From Ignavibacteriales bacterium (GTDB lineage Bacteria; Bacteroidota; Ignavibacteria; Ignavibacteriales; Ignavibacteriaceae), in the NCBI GenBank assembly GCA_016707285.1, contig JADJIA010000001.1:979628-1043627 (forward strand): 64,000 nt of DNA, written 5' to 3'. The position numbers were made by a program, and so were the translations under genes. Shown here in pieces: positions 53,801 through 63,923 of the stretch. A model generated the notes under the pieces. The model searched no databases, was not told where the DNA came from, and worked only from the letters and a program-made list of their open reading frames with translations. Position 1 is the stretch's first letter. Each line of letters begins with the position of its first letter.

Positions 53801-55238
53801 GTCTGTCCATCCAGAGTGAAGGTCATCGCAGCATTATCCCGGGAAGTTGGTGTCACCTCTGTCCAGGTTTGGGAATCTCTTACTCGTCTCAACAAAACAA
53901 CACTTGTTGGATCAGAGATACCTTCGAATCCGGAATAATCAAAAATCAAATTAGCAATAACGGTACCCCATTCCTGGATATTCCAGGTAAGATTACTCCT
54001 CATCGTAATCCCGGCAGGGAAAGTTTCACCCGTGGATACAGGAGTACCCGAAGATGAGCCAAGCTGAACCACACCAAGATTATTCTCAGAAGAAGGGGTG
54101 GATGTTATTGTTACTTTGACTACTCCGCCGGTTCCAACAGAAGTTTGAGTGTTTGTGTTGATTAATGATGCATTTTCACTCAAAGGAGCGGAGGAGACAA
54201 GCCACTGTGTTGATTCAGTCGGATCTTCGTAGGCCATCCAGGTCATATTCGCGTTACCATCAACAATAGGAGTAGTCAGCCATGGCGAAGCTAATGTTAA
54301 GGTGTTTGTAGTGTTGGAAGCTACAATGTATTCATTATCAACGCCCGCCCCGGCAACAGTCATTACGGGCTTATTCTGATAATGGTTCACAATCCATACT
54401 TTGTCTCCATCGGTTAACTCATAAGTTGGCGGGGTCGAGACTTGATGAACATCTATTAATGCAGTATAGAATTTACCCGAACATTTTGACTCCTGATCTG
54501 ATACTGTTGTGCCCGTTGTTTCAAAGCCCAATACCCACAAGATTTGTTGCATTAATGCTACTTTTTTTAAACATTTGTTGCCTTATCTCTTCCTGAGTAA
54601 GCGCACGATTATAGATTCTAACTTCATCCATTAATCCACTAAAAAGTCTATAACCCGATGGTAATCTGCCAAAATTAAGACGAAAAGCGGGATCATGTGA
54701 AATAATATTACCTCTAATAACAGATTGGGTTTGTGTGCGTTCAAGAACTCCGTTAACATAAAATTTCATCGTGGAGGTGGGATCTGGTCCATCATAAACA
54801 CCGGTTAAATACACCCAATTATTCTGAGTCGGAACCGTTGCAGAAGTATTGAACCGGAAGGAGAAGAGCCATTTGTGGCGTTTACCCTCCATTCAAAAAG
54901 GCATTTTTCGAGTTGTGCTTAAGACTAAATGGACCCATATCAAGTTCGTTATGTTTATCCATTGTTACCAGACTTGCCAAAGCACCCTCCTTTTCGTGAG
55001 CACTTATAATGGCTTGGTCGCCCGGATTAATCTCCCACTTGATCCATACAGCAACGGTGAGTTTATCAGTAAAGTTATAGTTTGGGGAACCAAGATAGAC
55101 GAAATCGCCTTGTGATCTCCACGCCATGTTATCAAACCTCATGGCGTTTCCTTGTCCCCAAAACAGAATTACGAACATTATTAAAAGAAGAACCGATAAA
55201 ATGGTTCCCCCGGGTATAAACTGTAATAACTTTTTCAT
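53801..55238 (-). pseudogene. LamG-domain secreted protein gene, frameshifted and 3'-truncated
   Basis: Three overlapping frames spell one protein. N-terminus: a hydrophobic signal anchor (GGTILSVLLLIMFVILFWGQ) and the start of a LamG/concanavalin-like domain (LGSPNYNFTDKLTVAVWIKW). Middle: NNWVYLTGVYDGPDPTSTMK and LFSGLMDEVRIYNRALTQEE. C-terminal part: a serine/threonine-rich wall-like region (STPPTYELTDGDKVWIVNHY, TSVGTGGVVKVTITSTPSSE). Frameshifts lie near 54880, 54850 and 54540 (the last at a run of seven A). The 3' end is cut at 53801, where the katG fragment begins, so any sorting domain is missing. Confidence 0.75.
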
Positions 55239-55862
55239 TTAGATTTCTTTCTCAAGATAACACTCTGTTATTTATATGATGGAAGAAACCCCCACCGCAC
55301 ATGCGGCACCCAACCCTAAACCTGTTAGATGATTCGAAAACCAAATAACCAATTCGATTATGCAACGATTAAGAAGATCTAAAATTATTTTAAGTCCTTG
55401 CCGAAACAAAAGACCAACGACTGATCGAGAAATATTTTATGTACTAAATTTTGAAGGAACATTTAAACACCCTTTTACAAATCCAAATGCAAAACTAATA
55501 TAATATTTTTGGATATTTAAATATATTTTATTAATTTATTCATTTATGAAGAAAATTCAAAAATTAATAAGTGTTAAGCCTGTTTTTTAATAAGTGTGAT
55601 ATATATAACACTGTTAAAACATCGGGAGGTAAAACCAAATAAAATCTTATCATAAACATCAATTCCTTCTGGTTTTTCTCCCTAAAATATTATAAATTTA
55701 CGGTTCAAGTAAATTTCTGAAAATATCCCCTTTTTAAAGTTCATTTTATTTCTAATTAATTCATTTTTTTTAGAGCCTTATTGAACAAACAACGGCAACA
55801 ATTTGTTAAAATGGTGAACGGGATTTTTTACATACGAAAAAGTTTTCAAGAAAGGATTATAT
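55239..55862. other. AT-rich intergenic region with katG leader
   Basis: 624 bp without a gene. The left part contains CCGCACATGCGG (a 4-bp-arm palindrome near 55295) and long A/T runs. From 55668 the sequence is shared with 53185 onward and must contain the katG promoter; the conserved TAAAATATTATAAATTTACG is a candidate core. No OxyR or PerR-type palindrome was identified. AAAGGA seven bases before the ATG is the katG ribosome site. Confidence 0.5.
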
Positions 55863-58061
55863 ATGAGTGATAATTCACAAGGCACAGGGAAGTGTCCATT
55901 CCCACATTCCACCGGTATTGGTGGAGGCGGCACCCAAACAAATGATTGGTGGCCCAATCGACTAAAATTAAATATCTTAAGGCAAAACTCTTCCCTCTCC
56001 AATCCAATGGATGATGGATTCGATTATAAAGAAGCTTTAGAATATCTCGATTTTGAGGAACTTAAAAAAGACCTGACAGCAATTATGACCGATTCCAAGG
56101 ATTGGTGGCCTGCTGACTTTGGACACTATGGACCATTTTTCGTCCGTATGTCATGGCATGCTGCAGGTACCTATAGAACTTCCGATGGTAGAGGCGGTGC
56201 AAGAGGCGGATACCAAAGATTTGCCCCTTTGAATAGCTGGCCCGACAATGTGAACCTCGACAAAGCACGCAGACTTCTTTGGCCGGTCAAACAAAAATAT
56301 GGCAATAAAATCTCATGGGCAGATTTACTTGTCCTCGCAGGAAATGTGGCTCTTGAATCGATGGGCTTTAAAACCTTTGGATTTGGTGCAGGAAGAGAAG
56401 ATGCCTGGGAACCCGATGCAAGTATTTATTGGGGTCAGGAAACAACATGGCTCTCAGACGATAAAAGATATTCAGGCAAAAGAGACCTTGAAAATCCCCT
56501 CGCAGCTGTTCAGATGGGATTAATCTATGTTAACCCCGAAGGACCAGGTGGAAATCCCGACCCTGCTTTGGCAGCTCATGATATCCGAGAAACTTTTGCC
56601 CGTATGGCGATGAATGATGAAGAAACTGTTGCATTAATTGCCGGTGGACATACATTTGGTAAAGCTCATGGAGCAGGTGATCCCTCATTAATGGGTCCTG
56701 AACCGGAAGCCGCCGACATCGAATCGATGGGACTTGGATGGCACAATAAATTTGGTACCGGTAAGGGTGCTGACACAATGGGAGGCGGACCTGAAGTAAC
56801 CTGGACAACCACTCCCGCAAAGTGGGGTAACGATTTCTTTAAACACCTCTTTGAATATGACTATGAGTTGACCAAAAGTCCTGCCGGAGCTCAACAGTGG
56901 GTGGCAAAAAATGCCGAACCAACTATTCCCGACGCACACATTCAAGGTAAAAAACATCTTCCAACAATGTTGACAACAGATCTTTCTCTCAGATTTGATC
57001 CTGAATATGAAAAAATTTCGAGAAGATTTTATGAGAACCCTGATCAATTCGCCGATGCTTTTGCTCGCGCATGGTTCAAATTAACCCACAGGGATATGGG
57101 CCCAAAATCATGTTACCTCGGACCTGAAGTACCCGCAGAAGATCTTATCTGGCAGGATCCTGTCCCCGCTGTCGATTTTAAAGTTGTGGATATTTACGAT
57201 ATCGATGAATTAAAGGCAAAAATCCTCAACTCTGGTCTTTCAGTCTCAGAATTGGTATCAACTGCCTGGGCGTCCGCTTCCACTTTCCGCGGTTCGGACA
57301 ACAGAGGTGGTGCAAATGGTGCCAGAATCAGACTTGAACCACAAAAAAATTGGGCAGCGAATAACCCCGCTCAATTGTCCAAGGTTCTTGGAAAACTCGA
57401 ATCAATCCAGAAAGAGTTCAACAATGCACAAACAGACGGTAAAAAAGTCTCTTTGGCAGATTTGATTGTTCTTGCAGGATGTGTTGCAGTTGAAAAAGCC
57501 GCCAAAGATGCAGGACACGATGTAATCGTACCGTTCACTCCGGGAAGAACTGATGCTACTCAGGAACTTACAGATGTTGAATCATTCTCGGTTCTTGAAC
57601 CATACGCTGATGGATTCCGTAATTATCTGAAAGCACCATCAACAATTCCATCCGAACACCTGTTGGTTGATAAAGCTCAATTACTTAAACTTACTCCGCC
57701 CGAAATGACGGTATTGGTAGGTGGTCTTCGTGCCTTAAATGCCAATTACGACAACTCAGGACATGGTATTCTCACCATTCGTCCCGGTGTTTTAACTAAT
57801 GATTTCTTCGTGAATCTGCTTGGTATGGACACAATCTGGACTGCCAATGACGATTCTAAAGAAACATTTACAGGTCGTGATGACAAAACAGGAAAAGTGA
57901 AATGGACAGCAACAAGAGTTGATCTGGTATTTGGATCAAATTCCGAGTTAAGAGCCGTTGCCGAAGTCTATGGAAGTTCCGATGGCGAAGACAAATTTGT
58001 AAAAGATTTTGTTGCCGCCTGGGATAAAGTTATGAATCTCGATCGATTCGATTTGAAATAA
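55863..58061 (+). CDS. katG: Catalase-peroxidase
   Basis: Bifunctional haem enzyme that removes hydrogen peroxide. The 732 residues have both KatG halves. Distal site: VRMSWHAAGTYRTSDGRGG with Arg95, Trp98 and His99. Trp98, Tyr222 (LIYVNPEGPGG) and Met248 are placed to form the covalent Trp-Tyr-Met adduct needed for catalase activity; the proximal haem ligand is His263 in LIAGGHTFGKAHGAG. The C-terminal duplicate domain (ASTFRGSDNRGGANGARIRL) is complete. Intact frame, good ribosome site and terminator; monocistronic. The only intact long gene in this damaged part of the window. Confidence 0.98.
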   Translation: MSDNSQGTGKCPFPHSTGIGGGGTQTNDWWPNRLKLNILRQNSSLSNPMDDGFDYKEALEYLDFEELKKDLTAIMTDSKDWWPADFGHYGPFFVRMSWHAAGTYRTSDGRGGARGGYQRFAPLNSWPDNVNLDKARRLLWPVKQKYGNKISWADLLVLAGNVALESMGFKTFGFGAGREDAWEPDASIYWGQETTWLSDDKRYSGKRDLENPLAAVQMGLIYVNPEGPGGNPDPALAAHDIRETFARMAMNDEETVALIAGGHTFGKAHGAGDPSLMGPEPEAADIESMGLGWHNKFGTGKGADTMGGGPEVTWTTTPAKWGNDFFKHLFEYDYELTKSPAGAQQWVAKNAEPTIPDAHIQGKKHLPTMLTTDLSLRFDPEYEKISRRFYENPDQFADAFARAWFKLTHRDMGPKSCYLGPEVPAEDLIWQDPVPAVDFKVVDIYDIDELKAKILNSGLSVSELVSTAWASASTFRGSDNRGGANGARIRLEPQKNWAANNPAQLSKVLGKLESIQKEFNNAQTDGKKVSLADLIVLAGCVAVEKAAKDAGHDVIVPFTPGRTDATQELTDVESFSVLEPYADGFRNYLKAPSTIPSEHLLVDKAQLLKLTPPEMTVLVGGLRALNANYDNSGHGILTIRPGVLTNDFFVNLLGMDTIWTANDDSKETFTGRDDKTGKVKWTATRVDLVFGSNSELRAVAEVYGSSDGEDKFVKDFVAAWDKVMNLDRFDLK

Positions 58062-58100
58062 CCGATAATTAAAAGTTATCGTTTATAAAAGTACTTTAAG

Positions 58101-58132
58101 AAAAGCCGTGGTAGAAATATCACGGCTTTTTT
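58101..58132 (+). terminator. katG terminator (bidirectional)
   Basis: Stem AAAAGCCGTG/CACGGCTTTT with a 10-nt loop, followed by TT; 39 nt after the katG stop and before the convergent hydrolase stop. Confidence 0.85.
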
Positions 58133-58166
58133 GTGTTTATAACAGGGTAATGAGTAGATCAAAAAA

Positions 58167-59158
58167 CTAGAGTGGATCTGCCAATGCGTTTTTCCCTTCA
58201 AACACATCATTTTTCAACAAATGGTTGAATCGTACCGGTTCCTCAAATATCGGTGAATGAGCGGAAGAATCAAAAGTATAAAATCCTTTTAACGGGGCAT
58301 CAAGAGTTTTGAGGTATTCTTTGGAAAGTGTGTAATTCACCGTAAAATCATGGATACCTGAGAAGAAATAAACCGGTATTTCAAGATTGGGAACATTCAC
58401 TGTAACATCGATTGAAAATAATTCTTCGATAAGTTTTGTTTTGTTAAGCAGGAAAAACTTTGCCCGCCAGAAATTAATTTTTTCCAAAAAAGTATAATAT
58501 TTGGAAGCCATAAAAGGAAAAAACACCCCTGTTATTACCGATTTCATCATGTGCATCGTCCCAATCCCAAGTTGGTGCATCGCCTTATCCCGAAGTGGAG
58601 ATTTAAAGTATCTGATCATCTCTTCCCTTCCATCATCAATGTTATGGACATTAAACTTCTTGACCATCATGGTATTCCCCGCTTCGGCGAATTTATCAAC
58701 CATAAAATCAAAAGCCAGTTTTTCCGATTTGTTCTGGTTGGTTATCTGCGAGACTCCGATATATGCACTATAAAGTTCAGGTGCTTTTGCCGCGGTCAAA
58801 ACTCCAATCAACGAACCCCATGAATGCCCCATCAGGTAAATTTTCTCCCTGTGAAATCTCTGTAGAAGATATTTGGTAGTTTCAATCGCATCAGAGACAA
58901 TCCTATCCACGATCACAGATTCGGGTGAGAGTTTTGGATCAAAGGAAATTCCTCCCCTGTTTGCTCCCAATAACAGACTGTAAAGAGATTCTCAAGCCCT
59001 GAAGGATATTTCTCCTCAAGAAAGAGGGTGGGCATCCCGGGTCCACCATGAAGAAACAGGAGAATCGGGTTATCGACATTTTTCCCAATGATGAACATTC
59101 CTTGACAGGAATTGTCAAGATTGATAAATACTTTTTCTTGAATGCTTTTTTCTGACAT
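58167..59158 (-). pseudogene. Alpha/beta hydrolase, one frameshift
   Basis: Two frames together give one hydrolase of about 330 residues. N-terminal part: oxyanion-loop motif LLFLHGGPGMPTLFLEEK. C-terminal part: nucleophile elbow LMGHSWGSLIGVLTA, acid in GIHDFTV and base His in SSAHSPIFEEP, so the catalytic triad is intact. The shift is near 58945, where GGGAGCAAACAGGGG would read through as WEQNRGGISFDP with one more A. Closest to prolyl-aminopeptidase-like hydrolases; substrate unknown. The defect may be a sequence error in a short A run. Confidence 0.75.
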
Positions 59159-59296
59159 GATGATACGACCATAAACAACTTATAAAAAACCGACAATCAA
59201 TATTGCGAATATTACCTAATCCACAAAAATATTCATCTCCGGGAATGAGTCTATTCTGAAGATTGAAAATTTACCTAAATATGATAAAAGACCACT

Positions 59297-59376
59297 AATC
59301 GCATTTTTATATATAAATTTGGGATCGTAATCGCATTATTATATATAAATTTGGGATCGTAATCGCATTTTTATAT
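59297..59376. repeat. 32-bp tandem repeat, 2.5 copies
   Basis: Units at 59297-59328 and 59329-59360 differ at one base (AATCGCATTTTTATATATAA versus AATCGCATTATTATATATAA); a third, partial copy runs to about 59376. The repeat lies exactly where the adjoining ORF6N gene loses its conserved sequence. Confidence 0.9.
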
Positions 59377-59616
59377 GTGGGCATCTTTTGAGGTGCCAAT
59401 TTGGAACCTCAAATTTTCAAACTCTTCCTTGGTGAGCTGAAACATAAACGATTCGGGAAACCTGACGGGGTTTCGCTTTACAGCACGATTAAGGTATTTG
59501 GTTTCAATCCCGTACAATTCTGCTAAATGCGAGTCAAGCATCACCTGTTTTTTTCGAACAGTGAAAATCCTGTTAATTATATGTTTGCTGTATTTTTCAA
59601 TTGAATTTTCTGTCAT
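59371..59616 (-). pseudogene. ORF6N (KilA-N-type) domain protein, truncated
   Basis: The 81 residues begin with an ORF6N domain (VMLDSHLAELYGIETKYLNR and NPVRFPESFMFQLTKEEFEN). Full-length members continue after RFQIGTS with the rest of the domain and a C-terminal half; here five unrelated residues and a stop follow, in the 32-bp tandem repeat. These DNA-binding proteins are common in phage and mobile elements. The missing rest suggests a fragment. Confidence 0.75.
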
Positions 59617-60041
59617 TTTCCAAACTTTGCAAAAGTGTTTTTATATTTATTGTCTATTGGTTCGGTTTCTCATCCGGATTTGCAGCTATCAAAATTCTAA
59701 AAAGCAAAATAATGTAAATTCAAGTTTAGTGCAATATCTACCTAACAATAACTGAAACAAATTATCCCAAACAAGCAAATCCTGAAGCATTGAACAAATT
59801 CAACAATCCAAAATTTCTCCAAGGCAAATAATCATTCAAACAATGCAAAAAAAACATTGCCCCCGCAGAGGCTGAGTAGAGTATCTTAACCTCATCAACC
59901 AACTTAAATCACCTTAAGCTCATTTCAACCACACTCAATATTTTAAACCCAAAAACGGCAACCTGTCTTTAAACAAATTGCCGTTTTTAGGTAAAATTAG
60001 AGGTGTCAGTTTTTTGATTGACATCAACAAAGTTTTACAAG
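59617..60041. other. Intergenic region without a gene
   Basis: 425 bp of AT-rich sequence between two minus-strand genes. The only feature seen is the terminator at 59951-59988; the part next to 59616 may hold the promoter of the truncated ORF6N gene. Confidence 0.5.
59951..59988. terminator. Terminator downstream of the methyltransferase
   Basis: Perfect 11-bp stem AAAAACGGCAA/TTGCCGTTTTT with a 16-nt loop; the terminal T run on the minus strand serves the methyltransferase gene that stops at 60042. Confidence 0.8.
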
Positions 60042-60810
60042 TTAAATCTTCCTGCCGATGAAAAAGACATATCCGTAGAACTCTTTGTATTTGTTATACA
60101 TTTCGACTTCATGTTTCATCTCTTCAACTAAGTTCTCAGCATTTTCGTTACCAGAATGTTTTTTTAGGAATTCCTCCTGAATAATGCTTTGTGGGTCGTA
60201 AAAATTTTCAAGCCAACAATCTTGACCTAAAATGAAAGTGGCGACCGGAATAAATCCCGCCTTCTGCATTACATCGACCTTGTTTGAAATAGTGTCGATT
60301 TCGGGGTAGGCGTCGTTCCAGAAGGAATTAATTTCTTCAGGCCTTGTCTCGGTGAACCAACAAGCTTCGGTGACAGCAATATATCCACCTCTCTTTAAAA
60401 ACCTGTTCCAGTAATTTAATCCTTTTTCAAAACCAATGTTATAAATGGCTCCTTCCGACCAGATTAAATCAAACTCCTCATCATTAAAAGGAAGTTCCAT
60501 CATGGTCCCTACTATGCCTTTTACTCTATCCTGCAAATTATTCTTTTTTGCATTGGCATTAAAGAGATCAATAAAAGTTGGGAACATGTCCGGGGTTAAA
60601 TTCCGGGCATTTTGTTACCAATACCATAGTTTGGCCACCTGTTCCACATCCAATGTCTATGATAGATGATTCATTATTCAGATTATCAATAAAGCTTAGT
60701 GCTTTAAGTGTTGCCTCGGGGCTGCCCGGTCCTTGTCGTTCGATATGTGAAAAGTATTCACAGATCAAACCAAAATCGAAATCATGTATGGATGTATCTT
60801 CGTTACTCAT
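60042..60810 (-). pseudogene. SAM-dependent methyltransferase, one frameshift
   Basis: Two frames form one class I methyltransferase of about 256 residues. N-terminal part: MSNEDTSIHDFDFGLICEYF and the SAM motif SSIIDIGCGTGGQTMVL. C-terminal part: MMELPFNDEEFDLIWSEGAI and FLKRGGYIAVTEACWF. Removing one A from the AAAA run near 60617 joins them as VTNARNLTPDMFPTFIDLFN. The start is the ATG at 60810. The substrate is unknown. The shift may be an error of homopolymer length. Confidence 0.75.
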
Positions 60811-61019
60811 GAGGATTATGTTATTTTCCACCGCATGCCGGTGGTGCGGATACTCTTCAGATCCGAAGATATCCATGATTATTTGACTGTAAATTTAATA
60901 TTTTCTCAATGAGTCGCAAACTCTATCTACTCATTAATAAGAGCATCATCCCGCCCTCATAACAAACACCGCCTATCATATACGGCGCATAACCCATTAT
61001 TCCCGGTTCCGAGTGTTCA

Positions 61020-61475
61020 CTATGATCCAATATATTGTTGCTCGCGAGAAATTTCAACCGGTATCTGAAATTGCTCACCGTTAATGGAGCTTATTTTAAA
61101 TCCGATTATTTTTGGGTCTTTTGATTCGAGTGTATAAGAAGCAGAATACCCGCTGGCAGAATTCAAATCGAGCTTTGTTTCAAAAAACTTACCACCGGTG
61201 GTTCCATCACCAGTAATAAACCAAACTTCGGCAGACTTGATGTTTTGTTTTGTCTCACGGTCAGTTATGTTAAGTGTATAATCGGCTTGTCCGTTTAACA
61301 CCGGCGCAGGAAATTCCGCAACAAGATTATAGTGTGAAACAACAACCTCTTGTGGCAGAACTATTGTGAATTTACGCCTCACTACCATGTTCCACATGCC
61401 TCCTATATTTCCCAACACCTTACATCCTTCAAAAAGCAAAGATGTAATTACAATTAACAGAATTATCGTTTTCAT
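61020..61475 (-). CDS. Lipoprotein, possibly YtkA/FixH-like
   Basis: A 151-residue protein with a lipoprotein signal (MKTIILLIVITSLLFEGC; Cys18). The remainder is beta-rich (VVVSHYNLVAEFPAPVLNGQ, TDRETKQNIKSAEVWFITGD, KIIGFKISSINGEQFQIPVE) and resembles YtkA/FixH-like domains, an identification of low certainty. It is located with a Met/His-rich lipoprotein and heavy-metal genes, so an envelope metal-handling role is possible. A strong AAGGA ribosome site precedes the ATG. Confidence 0.6.
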   Translation of the reverse strand: MKTIILLIVITSLLFEGCKVLGNIGGMWNMVVRRKFTIVLPQEVVVSHYNLVAEFPAPVLNGQADYTLNITDRETKQNIKSAEVWFITGDGTTGGKFFETKLDLNSASGYSASYTLESKDPKIIGFKISSINGEQFQIPVEISREQQYIGS

Positions 61476-61522
61476 TTGGGTTTTCCTTTGGGTTATAGAT
61501 ATTTAAATCAATGTCATTATTA

Positions 61523-61573
61523 TCCGGTATGCCCACATCGTATCTTGTGATATACGACGCCGGGCATACCGGA
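61523..61573. repeat. Long inverted repeat, 12-bp arms
   Basis: TCCGGTATGCCC (61523-61534) and its exact complement GGGCATACCGGA (61562-61573) enclose a nested CGTATC...GATATACG pairing. It lies between the two lipoprotein genes. It has no T run, so it is more like a palindromic intergenic repeat or protein-binding site than an intrinsic terminator. Confidence 0.7.
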
Positions 61574-61616
61574 AGAAGCTATTGTAGATTTACACACGGT
61601 GCCCACGATCACCCGA

Positions 61617-62170
61617 TCATTCTTTTGTTTTAAAATGCATCATCATATGCCCCTGCGGAACAGAACCACCATGCCCACCCATACCTCCCATATTTCCCAT
61701 ATTTCCTGAGTGCATCATGCCTCTCCCAACATGTATCATATAGTTCGTATTTGGTTTTAATAATGAATCGGGGGTAAAAGTGCATAATTTATTGCCATCA
61801 GACCAGACGAACCTTCCACCGGTAGCGTGATATTTATCCATATGATGCATTTTTAAAGTATCCTTCATTGTCATACCCATATTTGAATGATCCATTCGGG
61901 ATTCAAAACGGCAATTTGAGTCAGTAAATTCGAATTCAGAGATAAGATGGAAATTATTCTCCACCAACTCGGGATCAACGGGTTCGACGAATCTAATTTG
62001 AACTTTTGATCTAATAAAATCCCAGCTCAGTTATCTGTGGGGTAATTGTGAAATTTGAAGATGCATCTGATACTGCATCCTGAGGATTTAACTCATCCAG
62101 TGCATCCTGTTAAAAGCAGAATAACCGGGAGTATTGAGGATAGTAAAAAGAATTTTACTGATGTTTTCAT
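61617..62170 (-). pseudogene. Met/His-rich lipoprotein (copper-locus, Big_5-like), two frameshifts
   Basis: The frame recovered from three pieces gives a lipoprotein: signal KTSVKFFLLSSILPVILLLT then GC (start ATG 62170), linker DELNPQDAVSDASSNFTITP, and an Ig-like domain (IRFVEPVDPELVENNFHLIS ... FTPDSLLKPNTNYMIHVGRG). The end is rich in Met, His and Gly (GRGMMHSGNMGNMGGMGGHG), fitting Cu/Ag binding. Shifts occur near 62090 and 62022. The Big_5/SbsA-like assignment is inference. Confidence 0.65.
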
Positions 62171-62206
62171 TTGTTTTGTCTTTGTTTTACGATATATTTC
62201 GAATTG

Positions 62207-62569
62207 TCATTTAACTTTGAACCCGTTTTTCTTGAGGTTTTCTGTCGCTTTTTTAATTGTCACCTGTTTTAGGTCCATTTTGCAGATCGGGCATTTTCCG
62301 GGTTCATCCGCTATTACATTCCAATCCATCTGGTCCTGATATACTTTTCCATCCTTGTTTTTGTCGATTGATTTCAGATCAATTTCACCATTTCTGATCA
62401 GCGGATTCTTATCATTTTTATCCTTGTGCATCCCCATTTTCTCTGACATTCCATGATTTTTCGTTTTTTTATTGTTCGAATCTGAATGATCATGTCCTTG
62501 AGCTACGGCCCCGACAGTGAGGAAGCCGAACAGAATTATCACAGTACTCAAATAATTAATTGTTTTCAT
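62207..62569 (-). CDS. Periplasmic heavy-metal-binding-domain protein
   Basis: A 120-residue exported protein with signal peptide (INYLSTVIILFGFLTVGAVA), then a His/Met/Lys-rich segment (QGHDHSDSNNKKTKNHGMSE), and a heavy-metal-binding domain (KCPICKMDLKQVTIKKA) with two Cys and a Met, as seen in CusB/CopA-associated proteins. ATG 62569 is chosen because GGAG lies 6 nt upstream. It sits directly after the cusB-like gene; likely metal chaperone or buffer in the efflux system. Confidence 0.8.
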   Translation of the reverse strand: MKTINYLSTVIILFGFLTVGAVAQGHDHSDSNNKKTKNHGMSEKMGMHKDKNDKNPLIRNGEIDLKSIDKNKDGKVYQDQMDWNVIADEPGKCPICKMDLKQVTIKKATENLKKNGFKVK

Positions 62570-62589
62570 TTTTTTCTCCAATTGATTGA

Positions 62590-63886
62590 TTAATGATTGT
62601 TGTGTCCGCTTGAATTGTCTTTTGGTTTACTTGCAGGAGCGTCCTTCTTAGGCGTTTTTGTTTCTCCATGCTGGTGACCTGACTGCGAACCGGATTTTAA
62701 TTGACTTTCTGAATCTATAAGGAAACCTCCTGTGGCGGCAACTTCTTCATCCTCTTCCAATCCCTCAAGTACCTGATATTTACTGCCATACTTCTTTCCA
62801 ATCTTCACATCACGCCCTTCGAACATACCATCCGAGGCTTTAACCCAAACTACAGTTCTTTTACCCGAAAAAATAATTGCTTCTGCCGGTATCAGTAGTC
62901 CTTCCCCTGCATATGATGAAAAGAGAGTTTCTCCATACATCTGCGGCTTCAGCTTTCCTCCTTTATTGGCAAACTCACTCCTGATCTTTACAGTTCGTGT
63001 TTGAGAATTAACCACCGGATAAATAAAGAACTTTACCTGTGAATTCTTCCGGGGATATGCCTTTAGGATAATTTGACCGTGGAACCAAGTTTAACAAAAG
63101 CCGAATCCTTCTCATTTATCCCAGAGATGTTTGCCAAAGAGTTGAAAGTTCGATCTCAAAATAGATCGTCCCCTCGTTCACATACACACCTTCTGCCTTG
63201 CCTTTTTTTCAATAACGTACACTGATCGGAGCATAATAAGCAAGTTAAATATTCTGTGTTTTACGTTTCTTCTATTTGTTTAATCTGTGAATCGTCATCC
63301 CAAAGAGTTCGAGTTTTTTAATTTTCGCCACGCAACTTCAGGGAACTGTTGTCAATCTGCTGAAGACCATTTAACGCAATAAGAAAATCATTCTGAGCTT
63401 GGACAAGATCAGGGCTATAAATCTCGAAAAGTGGAAGTGGAGATCTTAACATATTGACCGGTTTGATTCATAAAGTTTTTCTATTCGACCATTAAATCTT
63501 GCTGGGAAGTATTTTTCTGCTCTGTTCGGTAAAATCCAGATAACTTTGTACACTGAAAATTTCCCTGGTCGGGTTTTCGCGCAGGAAACCATCACTGTTG
63601 AAACATTCGCCAAGACCTGTTTTTACCTGTAAGCGTAACCATATTGACCATGTCAGAATCATTAACGGCGCGGGTTCCTTTAATATCCTCATTTTTTCTT
63701 AATGAGGTTCATTCCGCATATAGGGCAGGCACCGGGCCCATCCATTCTAACCCGAGGATGCATCGTGCAGGCCCAGTATTCCTTTGTTTGTTTTATCTCT
63801 CGTCTTTGTGTTTATCATCTCTCGGGAACAGCCTGCAAATAAAAGTCATAATATTAAAGTTAGTAACGAGTATTTAATTTTTCCAT
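62590..63886 (-). pseudogene. CusB-like heavy-metal efflux adaptor, many frameshifts
   Basis: Translation in alternating frames recovers the membrane-fusion protein of a Cus-type RND pump. From the start (ATG 63886): a lipoprotein-like signal (LLTLIL..LLFAGCS), the metal-binding domain YWACTMHPRVRMDGPGACPI, blocks LFEIYSPDLVQAQNDFLIAL and QQIDNSSLKLRGE, EGVYVNEGTIYFEI, INEKDSAFVKLGSTVK, and an intact final frame (62590-63015) NSQTRTVKIRSEF to a His-rich tail SGHQHGETKTPKK. At least eight shifts or stops are needed. Gene decay and low-quality sequence are both possible. Confidence 0.75.
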
Positions 63887-63923
63887 TTTTATAGTCCTGA
63901 TTTTTTTCTGACCATTTATCATT

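Noticed and set aside
59297..59376. Possible CRISPR or attachment site
   Set aside because: Head-to-tail AT-rich repeat without spacers; no integrase or tRNA end nearby.
60828..60844. Small palindrome CCACCG/CGGTGG just upstream of the methyltransferase start
   Set aside because: Only 6-bp arms, single example at this site; not supportable as an operator.
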